Below, one piece after another: positions 1 to 10,439 of a DNA stretch of 64,000 nt (position 1 is the stretch's first letter; every line of letters begins with the position of its first letter). The notes below the pieces were generated by a model, which saw only the letters and a program-made list of their open reading frames with translations, was not told the DNA's origin and made no database searches. Where the stretch lies: positions 994,501 through 1,058,500 of the forward strand of contig CM040086.1 of assembly GCA_022496805.1 (NCBI GenBank). Direction: 5' to 3'. The translations under genes were made by a program, and so were the position numbers. The stretch comes from Pohlia nutans (lineage: Eukaryota; Streptophyta; Bryopsida; Bryales; Mniaceae).

Positions 1-982
1 TATTGCATTTGCAATGTCAAGAGGTCATAATCTAAACTACACTACCAAGCATATATCATTCTTAAACTTCCAAATTAAAAATATATATTTTAAATTTAAT
101 TTTCCCGTATGGTTCTTCATTGTAACTTAAACCATTTATAAAAAAATTATGGTTATTAGGATTTTTTTTTTAATTTATATGAATTTCTCTATGTATTTTA
201 CTTCAAAAACCATATCAAATTTATAATGCATTAAGAAAATTTGAAAATTTGAGGATCAATAGGAAACCTACTAATCGGATCAATAGGAAACCTACTAAAA
301 CCGCAAGAAATCAACGGTTCGGCCCCTTGACCCTTCACACTAAAGGCCAAAGTTCAAAGGCCGTCGCCTTCCAAAATGCTTGCATGGCCACACTTTTTGA
401 CTAAGGCGACGGCCTCTTGAAAGGAAGTTTGGGTCGAACTGGAATAAAAACCCAAACTATGGTCGAGAGGCCGTCAATTTCTTTTCATAAAATATGAAAA
501 CTATATTTTATTGCCTATTTTCAGTAGATTTCTTTGAACTCTCAACAAACTTTGGCCACTCAATTCCATGGCCTCTCGGCTTGGACGGCCATAATTTGAA
601 GCGGCCCTAACATTTCTTGGAATCAACTCGGACTATTCACCCTCCCTTAAGAAATTGAAAAGAAAATCACTGCTCAGGTGTACCTATGGCCACATATTTA
701 AAAATAAAAATAAAAATTTATGGCCACAAAATTTTGACCATGTACGGTCTACTGAGTGTCAGAAGCGCCGTACAGAACACGATACCAGAGAAGAGTATCC
801 AATTGCAGTAGCAATTTTTTTTAATTCAAATTTCAATGTTTTAAACATATTTTAAATTCTTTTCAAAAAAATTCTACTCCTCCTAGAAAGTAGTATCAAG
901 GGATGCAAAAAGTTGCTGCAGAGTTATCAAGCAAATCAAGCACCGACCACCTCGCACTCACTAACATTCTTGCCAGAGCTAA
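1..982. other. intergenic repeat-derived region
   Basis: No supportable gene. It holds a short tandem duplication near 252-296 (a unit of about 22 bp containing ggatcaataggaaacctact, twice) and an inverted pair ggccgtcgcctt (about 360-371) / aaggcgacggcc (about 402-413). The ggcc-rich stretch from 300 to 610 looks like a decayed inverted-repeat element. Short ORFs here show no recognisable protein. Confidence 0.5.
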
Positions 983-1493
983 GGGGCGGTTTACACTATG
1001 GACCAAGAGCCATGACCATGGAATTCTAAAATGTGTGATTGGCCCAAAAAGAGCTCTTGGTCCCATTTGGCTTTACACTACCTTGAAAAAAGGAGAATGA
1101 CCACTAACTTTGAGGTCCCCTAAAAGTACTAAAATCTGCCATTTGGATAATGTGCCATGGTCCAACGGGTTTTCCGTTGAGTCGAGGCAAAATGCTCGAC
1201 TCAACGGAAATCAAGGGAGCCGTAAGGCTGAAAATCAGCCATTGGCCGGATTTTTTTTTAATATTTTTTTTTCCGGATTTTTTTGACGTTACTGTAGATC
1301 GTTGGGATTTATATTTAAAAAATCAGCCCAAAGTTGTCCCAGTTCAAATCCACTTTACACTACAAGAGTGACCAAGCCACTCAAAAATCCATTTTTGATT
1401 TTTCATGGTCACGGCTCTTGGCCAAGAGCCATGACCATGAAAATGATTTAATTTTCTTGGTCATGGCTCTTGGTCCTTAGTGTAAACCGCCCC
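983..1493. mobile_element. PIF/Harbinger (Tourist)-like MITE, 511 bp
   Basis: Terminal inverted repeats of about 34 bp: the left end begins ggggcggtttacacta and the right end finishes tagtgtaaaccgcccc, both continuing into a ggaccaagagccatgac motif. It is flanked by TAA at 980-982 and 1494-1496. A 3-bp TAA/TTA duplication with GG-rich ends is the PIF/Harbinger signature. A further internal palindrome (gccatgacc / ggtcatggc) lies near 1405-1475. No transposase is present, so it is non-autonomous. Confidence 0.8.
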
Positions 1494-1496
1494 TAA

Positions 1497-1623
1497 GAGT
1501 CTCTTTACAGTAGAGACTAGAAGTCGTGAGTAGAGAAATTTTGGCTTAGAAACCGAGAAGATCAATTTCTTATTGGGGAAATTTCTTTCCTTACGGTTTC
1601 TCACCTCTAGTGTAAAGAGGCCC
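1497..1623. mobile_element. PIF/Harbinger-like MITE, 127 bp
   Basis: Imperfect inverted ends: left gagtctctttacagtagag, right complement gggcctctttacactagag. It is flanked by TAA at 1494-1496 and 1624-1626, so it shares one TAA with the element immediately to its left. The motif tttacacta is common to both, suggesting one transposase family mobilised both. Confidence 0.65.
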
Positions 1624-1626
1624 TAA

Positions 1627-4126
1627 GTGTAGCAAGTTGGCCAGTTTTTTTTGTTTTCGTTTTATTATTATTATTATATTTTGATTTTAAATTTTTTTAA
1701 ATTTTTTTTATATGGTTGGGCACAAATTGAACGAAATCGATTGCAAAAGAAGAAGAAAAAAATCCACCACGACACGGCAAAGACCGCAACGTGGCAAAAG
1801 AAATATGGCTAGCTTTTGGGCGCTCTGCCGGTAGGATTTTACGCCTCGTACTCTGCCCCATATGACTCCTCACAGGATCACCAAACTACTTAACCTGTAA
1901 AAGACAAACCTATTACAATGGAATTTGCATCACATTCCACAATTTATTTTGGCACTATAATTCAAATTCAAATTCAAAATTAAAATTTTAGTGTAGTAGC
2001 TTCCTAGCAACTTGGGCAACTTTTTACCTAATAACTAATTAAAGTGCAAAAAAAATTAGGCAACTTGAAAAATGATATATCAAAATTGGGTAGTAACATA
2101 TTAAAAAATATTAAATTGTTGGCCTTTTGATATTTTAAATTTTTTTGGGCAAACTAGGTCAGTAACTTCTCATAAATTAGGCACCCTTCTAATTATTATT
2201 TTTTTGGATAAGATGCTGGGAAGCTATGGAAAATGAAGGCATGCTTATACTACATGTCAAAAATTTCTAAACGTTTTGGTAAAAATTTATTATTATTATA
2301 AAATTTAAAGTGAATGCTAAGGAAATTCATATCAATTACAATATATATTCAATTACGCCAAAATTTCTACCATGGATGAAAATCACAATGAAGATCATCA
2401 TGGTGAATATTTTTAATTGTGATTGTAAAATTGGTAAAATAACCATCCGATGGTGATGGGTATTCAAATTGTGACTGCAATAAAAGAATTTATGACTTAA
2501 AAATTTCCAAAAAATCAAAGTGTAGTAGAAACTAGGTTTGGTAGACTTTGTATTGCCAGTTATGCTCAAATTAAAAACACATCATTTTAACGGTTTGAAT
2601 TGAGTTTTGGTAAAGGATTCTCAAAACTTAACATACACTTCACCACGTTGCATTTTTACTACTCAATTGGCAATTGAGACCCAATATAAGCACCTTGTAC
2701 ATGCATAAATTGTTAATATAGATAACAACTATACATTTCATTCTCAAAATGAATGAAGATATGATGAAAAATGGTTCCCAAAGCACTTTCTCTCCTTTTT
2801 CTTCATGCATAAGACACTTGATACCGTTATATTGCACCAAAAAACTTCTAGCTAAAAAATGGCCAAAAAATTTAAAAATTTTCTCTAGAAAATTTCAAAT
2901 TACAAAAATATCTTGGATGGAATTGTCAAATTGTAGATGAAAATAATACAAAACTATGGATATGTGATATCTTATTTCCACATGTGGATGAATGTTGAAT
3001 CACGGAACACCACTATAACATTTTTTGTTGCCACTTTGGCACTTTATGAAGAATGAAATAGAATGCTACGATTGGAAGTCCAAAAATTGCTCTCACAAAA
3101 ATTCAATAATGGCCACATAGGCAAAATCCTAACCTAGGTAGCTGGTAACTTTGACAGTTGGATCCAATACACCTACAAAGGCCAATACCTAGGCCTCCAA
3201 TTTGCTTCGACGTATGTAATTCAGGTGTCCAACTATATAAAGCATACATAGGGGTCGCTTCAAGCCACACCCTATAGTCACTCATTTCAAAACCGTTGTA
3301 TACTCAAGCATGTAAACAAGGATTTTTTCACCGTCAATATCTTAAGTATTTCTTTATTAAATGAAACAAAAAAACACTTTATCTTATGGTACATCTCAAG
3401 AAGATTTCAAAGAACTTAAATTCATCTCTTAACTCCAAGTAGTTTCTGTGCCATGAGCATTTGAAAATCTAACATGACTCCCTTGGGGTTTATCGTTTTT
3501 TGGTGATTGCAAACACAATTGGAAACTTCAAGTCTTTCTTATCCAACTTTCTTGTCCACAAAGTTTTGCAAAAAGAATGTCTCAAAATGGAAAGAAAGAT
3601 ATCTTAAATCGACATGAGACACATTTTTAGTTCCAAAAGATTGTAAAAGTAGTCTATAGTGAGTTGGAGAATAATCTAAAGCAAGCGGCTCCAAAGCAAG
3701 GCCCTCCACTACCCATGGGAGTGGAACTCGTGACCTCCCCAATGCTAAAGGAGAGTTCCCACAAGTTCTTTCAAACCTAAGGGACTATTTATGAAGGGAC
3801 CAAGGGACTATTTATGTACACACCGTGTCAAAAATTGATAATATTGACTTGTAAACTCTGCATAGACTCACTAGTAAGAGCTATGTGAGTCTATGAGCCA
3901 AGTCGAAAGCACTTGGGCCTTGGCACAACAACCAAGGGGTGTAAACGTTGTATATACTAGCCCATGCCCAAGGTACTAATGAAGGTACGAGGGACAATCA
4001 TCCTAAGATTTTTTTGGGACACCCTATTTCGAAATGGGATATTGTAGGACACTTTAAACCTCAAAATACTTCTCATAGGGTGTGATAACATTATCCACTA
4101 AAGCCAAATGAGTGCCTTGTTCTTTC
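1627..4126. other. intergenic, no gene recognised
   Basis: AT-rich DNA with short ORFs on both strands that show no domain, signal peptide or conserved motif. No RNA gene or clear terminal-repeat element was resolved here. Confidence 0.5.
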
Positions 4127-4130
4127 TTAA

Positions 4131-4505
4131 CCCTTAAACGTCAAGAGGGCCTGAGCGGGGCAGCCGGGAAGGCATCTAAATTTTTTGGGAGATTTTTTTA
4201 AATTTTTTATTTAAATTTTATTTTTGCAAAAACGGCTTTGTAGTGCACTACTCGCTAGCACTGTAGCACTGCGGCACTGCTGAACTTCAGCTGCCCCAAC
4301 CTCAAAACTTGTTCAATTTGATAACTTTGATTGCTTACCAACGATTCCACAATCTCTCAAATGAGGCGAAAACTTGGAATCTAGATGGCTTTTTTAGTAG
4401 CTTTCCAACGCACCAAGTCTCGCTTGATTTGGTAGAGAAAATCAACTTTTTTCTTCATTATTCTCTTTTAAATAAGCACATGGGGCTTACCTTGACGTTT
4501 AAGGG
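4131..4505. mobile_element. TTAA-flanked (piggyBac-like) MITE, 375 bp
   Basis: Perfect 15-bp terminal inverted repeat cccttaaacgtcaag, bounded by TTAA at 4127-4130 and 4506-4509. TTAA target duplication plus 5'-CCC ends is the hallmark of the piggyBac superfamily. No transposase is present. Confidence 0.75.
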
Positions 4506-4509
4506 TTAA

Positions 4510-5058
4510 CCCTTAGGGGTCCAGAGAGTCTTTTCCGACTAGTATTATACAGCAATAGAGTTAACCGAAAAGTCAGCTCAAAGAGGAAAGTTTTAGCAAA
4601 CTCCTCTTGAACAGTTGAACTCCTCTTGAATTCATATCGAAATATAAATAGACCAAAAACTAGTTCACGATGAGTTGGGAGACAATTTAAAACAAGCCAC
4701 TGTCATTATTTTCCACACCTAGCAATGACTACCGCACCTTCTACCAAAGCTCTAAACCCATGGCCCACAAGGGGACAAGCTATGACACGACACTATTCAA
4801 CCCAATTATAATTCAAAAGAGAGGTTAGAAGTAGAGCAAAAAGGGAGGTTAGGTGGCCTTCTTTTCGATTAACTCTAATATTTCATTGTATTTGGTATGG
4901 TTTCACACCTGCTATGGGTTTAATATCAAAAGTGAAGTTAAAAATTCACATCAACGTGATTTTAATGAGCTATTGGGATCTCAATTTGAAACTTTCTATT
5001 CATAACAAGTGTCAAATATACGCCAACGTATCTACTATCCCCATGAGGCCTTTAAGGG
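4510..5058. mobile_element. TTAA-flanked MITE carrying a nested insertion, 549 bp
   Basis: Starts cccttagggg and ends ctttaaggg, between TTAA at 4506-4509 (shared with the preceding element) and 5059-5062. Outside the nested segment 4557-4876 it matches the 224-bp element at 20635-20858 along its length, for example agctattgggatct and gtatctactatcccca near the right end. The two are copies of one family. Confidence 0.7.
4557..4876. mobile_element. nested inverted-repeat element, 320 bp
   Basis: Ends agagttaaccgaaaag / cttttcgattaactct form a 16-bp inverted repeat with one mismatch, flanked by aat (4554-4556 and 4877-4879). The related copy at 20635-20858 lacks this segment and has a single aat at that point, so it serves as the empty site. 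The superfamily is not clear from a 3-bp duplication alone. Confidence 0.7.
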
Positions 5059-5344
5059 TTAAAAACAACACTCTATTTGCAAAACAATTGAATGCATTAA
5101 CTGAGATCAACATTTTGCACAACGCAATTAAATTGAAGAGCCATTGCAAGAATCCTAGAAAGGATATTCTAACTTCTACTGAAGGGCGAAGGGGAGCAAT
5201 TCCCAGCGTTATACAATGTTGCAATTGTATGCCTTGCTCCCATTGAAACCCTCAAGCTTCAAACCAAACTCCGTCTCATAAGAAGCTTGACGTGATCAAT
5301 TTTCATGTTTGCATTTGGAATACAAATAACAGTAATAACAATAC

Positions 5345-5503
5345 ATGGCTCATTTAACCACTCTGGCGGCCATAGCCACGATCTGCTGCTTCTCCTCCGA
5401 ACACAGCTCCTCTCCAGTAAACCCTAGTAGCATTTCAGAGCTTCAAGGCTCCACAATCCATCCCTCCTACACACATCATGCACTGGATTTCCTGTGCAAC
5501 TAA
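5345..5503 (+). CDS. small ORF, 52 codons, possible targeting-peptide-like exon
   Basis: An ATG-to-TAA frame of 52 codons starts MAHLTTLAAIATICCF and continues Ser-rich, with few acidic residues near the start. This composition resembles an organelle or secretory targeting peptide, and the stretch is more C-rich than its surroundings. I recognise no family. It stops 22 bp before an inverted-repeat element that begins at about 5526, so it could be the first exon of a gene disrupted by that insertion, or chance. No splice partner was found downstream. Low confidence that it is a gene. Confidence 0.15.
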   Translation: MAHLTTLAAIATICCFSSEHSSSPVNPSSISELQGSTIHPSYTHHALDFLCN

Positions 5504-5525
5504 TTCAGTTTGCAAAGCTGCTTAA

Positions 5526-5940
5526 GGTGGTTACCCCATTCCCAACTGAATAAGAAATACAGATAGGAGGCACTGAAGTTATTTAGTGTTATTATTTTTT
5601 AGACATAGGCAAGAAGAATTAGATTCCAACGCAAGTTGAAACATAATTTTTGGGTGAAGAATGAATTAGTTACAAATTTTCAAAGTTGAAGTATGACGCA
5701 TCCCATTCACGTCATATAGGTACACCTCTTTCTGTCTAAAGAAGCTTTGTATTGCACACACTAAAGATGCTTGAACCAACAACAACGAACCCATAACCAC
5801 ACTTACACATACTAGAACCAACAAGAGAGAACCCATTACCAACTGTAACTCATGCTACAACCAACACCGTTGGAGCAGTGCTTGTGGATAATGCCCCTAC
5901 CTGTTGGTAAAAGGAGCCAGTTGGGAATGGGGTAACCACC
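5526..5940. mobile_element. inverted-repeat element, family A copy 1
   Basis: About 25-bp terminal inverted repeats: left ggtggttaccccattcccaa, right complementary ttgggaatggggtaaccacc. A second member with the same ends lies at 61910-62328. The target duplication could not be resolved (TAA on the left, CTA on the right), so the superfamily is left open. Confidence 0.65.
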
Positions 5941-6397
5941 CTAGTTACCACTAGTAGGAAATGTGTCGTTTTTCACTTACTATAATTGAAAAAGGAATGA
6001 AACTGCGCCAAGCACATGGGTTGTGTTAACTTAGTGCTGGTGAGTGGTTTTGGTCACAAGAAAACAGAAATATAAGTATAATATATAGCCACTATTCACT
6101 GTTCTCACAAAGTGAAGAATGAAAAACGACAGGCCTGCTAGTGTACGTTACAGAGCTCTCAACAATTTCCCTACTCTCGCGCGCTCTACTACTTATTGCG
6201 CTTCCAGTTTTGTAACAACTTACAAGCGGAACGGATGTCATCACGCTCATTGTCTCAAGGCTACGTGGTGGTGTACACAACAACAGAATTTTTCTTCCCG
6301 TCTTCACTGATTTAGCTAGCTCCGCGAAAAGCGCTTCAATTGGTATAAACGGTTTTGTGCATAAAACGATGTACATATTGAGCGATGGAGAAGAAAA

Positions 6398-6625
6398 TCA
6401 TATGTCCTGGAGAAGAGCGCCTGCCACCAAGCTAACCAGCAAAGTCATCGAAGTGGCGCGCTGCAGACACGGAGGGCTGGCTGAGCTGCTGCCTCCGCCA
6501 CCGGCCCTTCGTCGCAGTTCGCGCCGGGCCGCCGCGGCAGGCTCACTTTCATCTGCATGCACCACGGAGAGGGCGAGAGCCAGCAGCAGCAGGACGAGAA
6601 TGGCTGTCTTTCGCAACGACCTCAT
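6398..6625 (-). CDS. possible small secreted or GPI-anchored peptide, 75 aa
   Basis: Single-exon frame of 75 residues that I do not assign to a known family. Residues 1-24 look like a classical signal peptide: basic MRSLRK, a Leu/Ala core, then VVHA before an acidic DESEP start. The middle (about 25-50) is Ala/Arg-rich with a multibasic RRELRRR segment followed by GGGGSSS. Residues 60-72 (MTLLVSLVAGALL) are hydrophobic and close to the C terminus, as in precursors of small GPI-anchored proteins, though a membrane tail is also possible. The start context CACCATGAGG is favourable. The GC-rich coding stretch stands out from AT-rich flanks. It is either a real secreted-peptide gene or a chance ORF in a GC island; a second frame on the plus strand (6357-6779) has no such features. 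Confidence 0.4.
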   Translation of the reverse strand: MRSLRKTAILVLLLLALALSVVHADESEPAAAARRELRRRAGGGGSSSASPPCLQRATSMTLLVSLVAGALLQDI

Positions 6626-6700
6626 GGTGAAGAATACAGATTATATCCCGAAAACAGAGCAGAAAAATGAATGCCCCAAGCTACTGCCAGAACAATCGAT

Positions 6701-6729
6701 GCCAATACCCCTCGGGCTTTTAGGGGTTA
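6701..6729. repeat. terminal fragment of a TTAA element
   Basis: The stretch accatacccctcggg-like end (ccaatacccctcgggctttt followed by aggggttaa) is the same, to the base, as the right end of the TTAA element at 42826-43366. Only this terminal segment matches. It sits about 80 bp upstream of the possible secreted-peptide start on the minus strand. Confidence 0.55.
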
Positions 6730-7266
6730 AGGGGTTAATGGCGGTTCGAAAGAAAGAAATTGTGAGTGAAGTAGTGTGATGACTGATGTGAGGATGGATG
6801 GGAGATGGCAGACAAGTGGAATTGCTGTGCAGGTTTATCTATCGTACGAGGTCGGCTTGCAGGGTTGGACGGAAGGACTGCATCCCCGGCCGTTTCCGTG
6901 TCCGGCTTATCTGGTGAAAAGCCATACATGTCCAGAAATGAAATAAATGTCCATTTCCACGGTCTTAGGTATCTCCAGCAAATAATGAACGAAACAAAAT
7001 CCTTTCACAGTAAGTTAGTGCAGTGCAGTACAGTGGGGTGGGAGTGAGATTCAGTAAGATTAATATCATACGATTGTGGGCGCATGCATAAATCAGAGCT
7101 CAGTCACTGAGTGCAATCATCTTCTGACTCGGTTTTGGGAGATTCATTTGCATGTTCACGTCACGGGCTCCACCATCGCTCGGTCGCAACAGTTCTTCGT
7201 GGTTCCCTAGGGGCGCTTACTACACGTGTGGCTGACTTTCCGGTGTGTTCAGTTACATTGCGAACT

Positions 7267-7605
7267 CCAAGGGCCGGTTCACACCACTGGTATGGCTGCT
7301 GGCCCAGTCACACAAAGAAGCTCCAGCACTTGTGTTGTGTTCTTGGAATACCGCAAGGTTAATTTCGAAAATAATATACAATTTATTGCCGTATTAGAGC
7401 CTTGTCTCTTCCTTCTTTCGGTCAACGCATTTGCGTTGGTGCAACGCAAATTTCTTGCGGCAAACAAAATGCATTGGAGCAACTTCTTGCACGCGTCAGG
7501 TTAATTTTAATTTTAATTTTACAAGAGCACACTGTAGCTACCAAAAATTTACTTGGCAAATGCAGATTCTCTGCCTCAATGACTGGTATGAATGGGCCAT
7601 GCTCA
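7267..7605. repeat. degenerate inverted-repeat element related to 29940-30350
   Basis: Left end gggccggttcacaccactgg and right end complement ggcccattcataccagtc are similar. The interior (cttgcgg, caacgcaaattt, agcacttgtgttgtgttctt) recurs in inverted orientation at about 29940-30350. It is a decayed repeat; no coding content was recognised. Confidence 0.4.
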
Positions 7606-7705
7606 AGTTGTGGGAGTTCTGTCGTGGCCTATGCATCCTAAGACTCCAAGACTTAGGCTTGAAATATATTATAATATAAAATTGAAGCCTTCAGCTAGCC
7701 ATAAT

Positions 7706-7888
7706 GTGAAGCCCCAATTTGAAAATCCAAAAGTCAAGACTTTGGTCGGAATAGTGTGAAACCCTTCAAGTTCAAAGTTTGCTTTTTAAAGTGTAATGTG
7801 AAGCCCTAATTTGAAAATCCAAAAGTCAAGACTTTGGTCGGAATAGTGTGAAACCCTTTTAAGTTCAAAGTTTGCTTTTAAAAGTGTA
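7706..7888. repeat. tandem duplication, about 92 bp x 2
   Basis: Two adjacent near-identical units, each containing gaaaatccaaaagtcaagac followed by tttggtcggaatagtgtgaa and ending gttcaaagtttgctttt. The second copy has two extra t residues. Confidence 0.8.
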
Positions 7889-8441
7889 TCACAACTGCAT
7901 CTTTCTCTTGTGCTACATTTTCTATTAACTGCTGTTGTATTTGGTGTTTTATAGTGGGATGGAACTTGCAACCAACTCTAGTAGAGTCCTCGTGTAGGAC
8001 CATTTAGATTCGGAAGGGTTGTGCATGTCCTACTAATGCCAATTCCAACAACACAGTAAATGCAAGGGAATATTTTGGCACAAATTCTATGTTCTTCAAC
8101 GACAATGATCGCCAAATTTCTACTCAAAAAATGAATTCCAGATGATACAATGGATGAAACTACATAAATGGATGATTATATCCAAACGAATTCAGTTGCT
8201 ACCTCCGTCGAGTCCGTCGAGTCCGTCACAAATGTCATTTTCTTTTCGGAGTCTAAGTTACAGTATGAAACCCGAAACCGTAAACCCTAAAACCCTAAAA
8301 CCCTTAAAGAAGCCCCGATTTTGCTTCTCTTGGAGAAGAATTTCGCAATGGCGTAATCCTGTCAATCGGTAACTTAATTTCATGCAAGCCTGAATCTGCT
8401 TCAGAACCAGGGATGGCGATGGCGACGGCGACGGCAATCGT
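7889..8441. other. intergenic, 3' flank of the GDSL gene
   Basis: No gene is seen. It holds a short run of degenerate plant telomere-like units (taaaccctaaaaccctaaaa, about 8280-8300) and a small gagtccgtc repeat near 8209-8226. Confidence 0.5.
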
Positions 8442-10161
8442 CTAGAGCTCCGCGAGAGCCTTCACGTTGATGGGATACGCGACAGTGGCATTCCCGGTGA
8501 ACACGGACTTGAAGAGAATGCGCACCACGGCCTCGGTGGGGTGCAGGAGGTCCCAGAACAGGGCCTTGGAGGGGCGCTTGCAGAAATCAGCCACGGCGCC
8601 GGTGAGGTTGGCCGGCACGGGCTTCCCACACTGCACTTGCGCGTTCAGAAACCCTGCTCCACAGCACGCGCCATTCACGTTGTCCAAGCCGAACGAGGCG
8701 CCATTGGCGATCATGGCCGTGACAGTGTCGAAGCTGCTGGCCAGCACTACGTGAAACTCTGGATACGCGACGCGCAGCCCGTCCACCAACTGCTTCAAAC
8801 CCGCGTTGAACCCCAACGCCAGTTGGTTTCCTTGCTCCACACACTCTCCCGTCGGGGTGGCCGCCCTTGCGCGCGGCGCGCATCCCACCGGCCCCAAGCC
8901 AAACACAACAGCCTTCTTTGCTCCCGCGTTGTACAACTCCTGCATATACATCATCATCTCATTCAATCGGCTTGCAATCTCAAAACATGCGCGTACACAA
9001 AGTCTTGAATGCTAGCTCATGACCCCTACGCGTCCACAGTGTATTTTCTGAAAATTGGACCCCCTGCTGGAAAGCATCTGTTTGTGTGAAAATGGCTTCA
9101 GTTTGACACGATCGACACTGTTGATCGAACAAGAGCTTTAAAATGATGTATTGCAATCAGAAAACCGAAGTAAAATGAGAAAATGCCACCGTTGCAAAGT
9201 TCAGCGATGCAGATGGCAATATTGGGCGTTTTAGACGCTTAGGGGATAATTGAAGTCTTACAAGGAGCGTTTTCTGGTATGCGGCGATGGTGGAAGCAAG
9301 GAACTGAGTGGCGTTCATCTGCTGCTGAAGCGCGGGGCTTCCGAGGAAGCTTGAAAGATCGTTGGAACCGCTGAGGATTAGAAAGAAGGACTTCGAGATC
9401 AATGTCGCTGCTTTCTGCACTCCATGTTGCTGCTGCAAGGTTGCTTTCACACTTGCAAACTGTTGTAGTTGGACACTCATTGGGATCACCTGCATGCAGT
9501 AATGTAAGTCCAAAGTCAATGATAATTCTACTTCTGGAATTTAAAAGCAAACGACATTGTGTGTTGAGGTACAGAATCGATCTAAATTGTTAAACTCAAT
9601 ACTAGTGCCAGGAAACGTACTGTGCCATTGCCGGTGGAATCAAGGAGACCGCTCCCAGCTGAGGCGAAGTTGGCTCCTTTGGTGAAAGAAACATGAGGCT
9701 GCAGAAACGGCGGTGCGAATGGGAGTCCCAATGCTTGAGCTGTAAGCACAAACCAAATTGCAAATTAGAATCCATTCCCAAAACACGAATCTGCTTAATT
9801 AATTAGTACGCTGAAACAGAATTGAACACCTGAAACGATGATTGCATGTTTGGCATTGAGAATTGTATTCTACGTGCATTTATCAGCACAACAAGCAATG
9901 GATTAGATTGAGCTTACAGATGAAATCAACGGCATTGCGGCCATTTGTGAACCGTCCAGTAGGCTTGTGGAAGAACGTCTTGCCGTATAGTGGAAAGTTG
10001 GCTAATGAGGTTGCTTGGGGCAAGAAGTTGTTGGTTCCCACATCAGCCAAAGAGTCGCCGAAGGAATAAATCGCCGGCACATCGAATCTTCCGTCCAACC
10101 TCGTGGCGTCCACGAATACAGCGGAGAACATCAACACCAACAGTACTGTTCTGAACTCCAT
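8442..10161 (-). CDS. GDSL esterase/lipase, secreted, 375 aa, 4 exons
   Basis: Serine hydrolase of the plant GDSL (SGNH) family, expected to act on ester substrates in the secretory pathway or apoplast; the substrate cannot be read from sequence. Exons: 10161-9918, 9739-9621, 9489-9262 and 8978-8442, all GT-AG, in frame throughout. Residues 1-18 form a signal peptide (MEFRTVLLVLMFSAVFVDA); I chose this Met over one nine codons upstream (10188) because the leader then starts directly. Block I is FGDSLADVGTNNF with nucleophile S37. Block II Gly lies in GANFASAGSGLL, block III is GSND (162-165), and block V is DLLHPTEA with the Asp/His pair D340 and H343. FGLGPVGCAP and the Cys-rich NGACCGAG segment are typical of the plant subfamily. 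The length is usual (350-400). All catalytic residues are present, so the gene looks functional. Confidence 0.92.
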
Positions 10162-10428
10162 GACTACTAGCCAGCTCACTTCAGTCAATTAATTAATCTG
10201 GGCACCCCTGAATTCTTCCAAGTAAGGCTCTTCACCACAGCTTCTCGATCCGTCGATTGTGCCCAACAACACCCCTTGGAATTGAATCAAATTGCGACTG
10301 ACTGTCAGTTTGAAACCGAAATCTGAATTGTTGCAGTGATTTCAGAGCTCTGCTGAGCTTCCGGTGAGAGTCGAATTAATTGAGAGAGCGTGGAAAGTCG
10401 ATGTTTGATTGTGAGCTGCACTTGAAAG

Positions 10429-10434
10429 TTTATA
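10429..10434 (-). promoter_or_regulatory. candidate TATA box of the GDSL gene
   Basis: The minus strand reads CCAATATAAACT here, about 270 nt upstream of the chosen ATG. This would allow a 5' leader of roughly 240 nt. Position and motif are compatible, but no transcript evidence exists. Confidence 0.35.
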
Positions 10435-10439
10435 TTGGT

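Noticed and set aside
7706..7888. Possible CRISPR-like or satellite array
   Set aside because: Only two adjacent copies with no spacers; a simple tandem duplication in eukaryotic DNA.
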